Below, piece after piece: positions 11,672-12,715 of a stretch of 12,715 bases of DNA. This DNA is from a bacterium (GTDB lineage Bacteria > Vulcanimicrobiota > Xenobia > Xenobiales > Xenobiaceae): assembly GCA_017444165.1 (NCBI GenBank), contig JAFSXH010000055.1:1-12715 (forward strand), read 5' to 3'. Each line of letters opens with the position of its first letter. Position 1 is the first letter of the stretch. The position numbers were made by a program, and so were the translations under genes. Below the pieces are notes generated by a model. That model had not been told where the DNA came from. It worked only from the letters and a program-made list of their open reading frames with translations, and did no database searches.

Positions 11672-12457
11672 TTACATGGCTAAGCCGCCATCGACACATA
11701 AAACTTGACCTGTTAAAAAATCTGCCGCCGGGGATGCAAAGAATAAGACGGCATTGGCCACATCCTGAGCTTTACCCATGCGTCCCAAAGGAGTTTGGGC
11801 TAACATTGATTGCTTGGCACTCTCAGGTAAATTCTCAGTCATATCAGTGGCAATAAAACCAGGGGCAATAACGTTGACATTGATAGAACGCGCTGCTCCT
11901 TCTCTGGCCACAGCTTTTGAAAAACCAATAACTCCAGCTTTAGAAGCACAATAATTGGCCTGACCAGCATTACCCATCAAGCCAACAATAGAAGCGATAT
12001 TGATTATCTTGCCGTGACGCTGTTTCATCATACTCTTAAACACCGCTCTTGTGCAAAGGAAGACCGACTTTAAGTTGACATCGATAACCTTTTGCCAATC
12101 AGAATCTTTCATGCGTATGAGCAGATTGTCGCGAGTAATACCGGCATTATTTACCAGAATATCGATCTGAGAAAATTTCTCTAAAATGCTGGAAAACAAA
12201 GGTTCTATCTGCTCTTCGCTACTGAGATCGGCCACAAAAGGAACGCATTCCACACCACAAGCCTCTTCAATCTCTTTGGCTGAAGCCTCAACGGCCTCTT
12301 TATTCATATCCACTAGAGCAACCTTAGCACCAGCACGAGCTAACGTAAAAGCTATAGCTTTGCCGATCCCTCTTGCCGAACCAGTCACTACAGCCACAGA
12401 ACCATCCAAACTAAAATCCACTACAGCCACAGAACCATTCAAACTAAAATCCTGCAT
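11672..12457 (-). CDS. fabG: 3-oxoacyl-[acyl-carrier-protein] reductase with duplicated N-terminal segment
   Basis: A short-chain dehydrogenase/reductase that reduces beta-ketoacyl-ACP in fatty acid elongation. From ATG 12457 it has 261 residues. It contains the dinucleotide-binding TGSARGIG (25-32), NNAG (103-106), and the catalytic set Asn128, Ser156, Tyr169 and Lys173 (YCASK). The first strand is present twice: DFSLNGSVAVV (3-13) followed directly by DFSLDGSVAVV (14-24), encoded by a 33-bp tandem repeat with one mismatch. Without the extra copy it would be 250 residues, near the family norm. GTG 12421, at the junction, would give the normal form but has no ribosome binding site; a TTG at 12520 would add a hydrophobic stretch and is unlikely. 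Asp50 after the second strand (VALVDMN) hints at NADH use. Position between rpmF and acpP supports FabG over other reductases. Confidence 0.93.
   Translation of the reverse strand: MQDFSLNGSVAVVDFSLDGSVAVVTGSARGIGKAIAFTLARAGAKVALVDMNKEAVEASAKEIEEACGVECVPFVADLSSEEQIEPLFSSILEKFSQIDILVNNAGITRDNLLIRMKDSDWQKVIDVNLKSVFLCTRAVFKSMMKQRHGKIINIASIVGLMGNAGQANYCASKAGVIGFSKAVAREGAARSINVNVIAPGFIATDMTENLPESAKQSMLAQTPLGRMGKAQDVANAVLFFASPAADFLTGQVLCVDGGLAM
12386..12451. repeat. 33-bp tandem duplication within the fabG start
   Basis: Units 12386-12418 and 12419-12451 are identical except for one C/T difference, which makes Asn versus Asp in the protein. Both stay in frame with fabG. Confidence 0.95.
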
Positions 12458-12599
12458 AAAACTCTCAACCTTCACTTCTAAAAGCAGAGCTAAAGAAAAA
12501 ACCCCAACAAACACCAGCAAACGATCATAAGAGGCATACTACCCTCAATAAACGCTCACCAAATCAGTTCTGGGGTTTCATACAGAGACATTAAATCAA

Positions 12600-12715
12600 T
12601 TATTTGTTCTCGTTGACATTGATGATCTCTTCACCTTTGTAAGAGCCGCAGTTCTTACAAATGTGATGCATCAACTTGGGTTGCTTGCACTGCTCGCAGG
12701 CCACTAAGTTAGGCA
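12600..12715 (-). CDS. rpmF: Ribosomal protein L32 (3' part, gene runs off the window)
   Basis: The last 37 codons and stop of a zinc-ribbon protein of the large ribosomal subunit. The two Cys pairs are visible as CEQC and CKNC, with the conserved PKLMHHIC between them and GSYKGEEII after, as in bacterial L32. The N-terminal basic arm lies beyond 12715. In many bacteria rpmF heads the fatty acid/phospholipid cluster; here fabG follows after 142 nt. That gap holds no convincing gene; TTTATT and TATGAT 17 nt apart within it might be a weak promoter for fabG. Confidence 0.92.
   Translation of the reverse strand, partial: PNLVACEQCKQPKLMHHICKNCGSYKGEEIINVNENK

Noticed and set aside
12556..12591. 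11-codon reading frame between rpmF and fabG as a leader peptide
   Set aside because: No ribosome binding site, no regulatory codon run and no attenuator hairpin behind it.

Overview
The window is a stretch of bacterial chromosome. Most of it is core metabolism: glutamyl-tRNA synthetase, ClpB, thymidine kinase, glucose-6-phosphate isomerase, and an L32/FabG/acyl carrier protein cluster. Set into this are accessory genes: a DinJ/YafQ-type toxin-antitoxin pair, a pilin-like gene, and a DUF1703-type ATPase/nuclease. The pseudopilin, a zinc-ribbon L32 and this mixture of genes suggest a diderm bacterium, perhaps of the PVC group (Lentisphaerae, Verrucomicrobia or Kiritimatiellota). That placement is a guess from protein style and cannot be proven from the sequence alone.

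Layout. 1-1593: gltX (+). 1594-3700: a repeat-rich island with several same-orientation copies of a ~100-bp imperfect-palindrome element, one of which has a second AT-rich palindrome nested in its loop. Between the copies lie the antitoxin/toxin operon (1926-2478, +) and a GspG-like pseudopilin gene (2795-3391, -). 3702-4436: a HAD-family hydrolase (+), then clpB (4494-7076, +). clpB converges on and overlaps tdk (7030-7710, -). Upstream of tdk lies an AAA-ATPase-like/PD-(D/E)XK gene (7817-9373, -), which diverges from pgi (9524-11110, +). Just after pgi is a promoter followed by ~230 nt of strongly base-pairing sequence ending in a bidirectional terminator, probably an unidentified small RNA. 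The right end is a minus-strand cluster: rpmF (partial), fabG, acpP.

How the parts relate. The right-hand cluster is a shortened form of the widespread rpmF-plsX-fabH-fabD-fabG-acpP order: FabG reduces beta-ketoacyl groups carried on AcpP. The toxin and antitoxin are translationally coupled by an 8-nt overlap behind a good sigma70-like promoter. The pseudopilin has a good promoter and a 9-base Shine-Dalgarno, but the ATG they serve is out of frame with the pilin by the equivalent of one AG unit of an (AG)5 tract. This suggests a phase-variable or recently broken gene.

Most notable observations: the nested palindromic repeat family around the toxin-antitoxin and pilin genes, the AG-tract frame problem in the pilin leader, the structured RNA candidate after pgi, and an in-frame 33-bp tandem duplication at the start of fabG.
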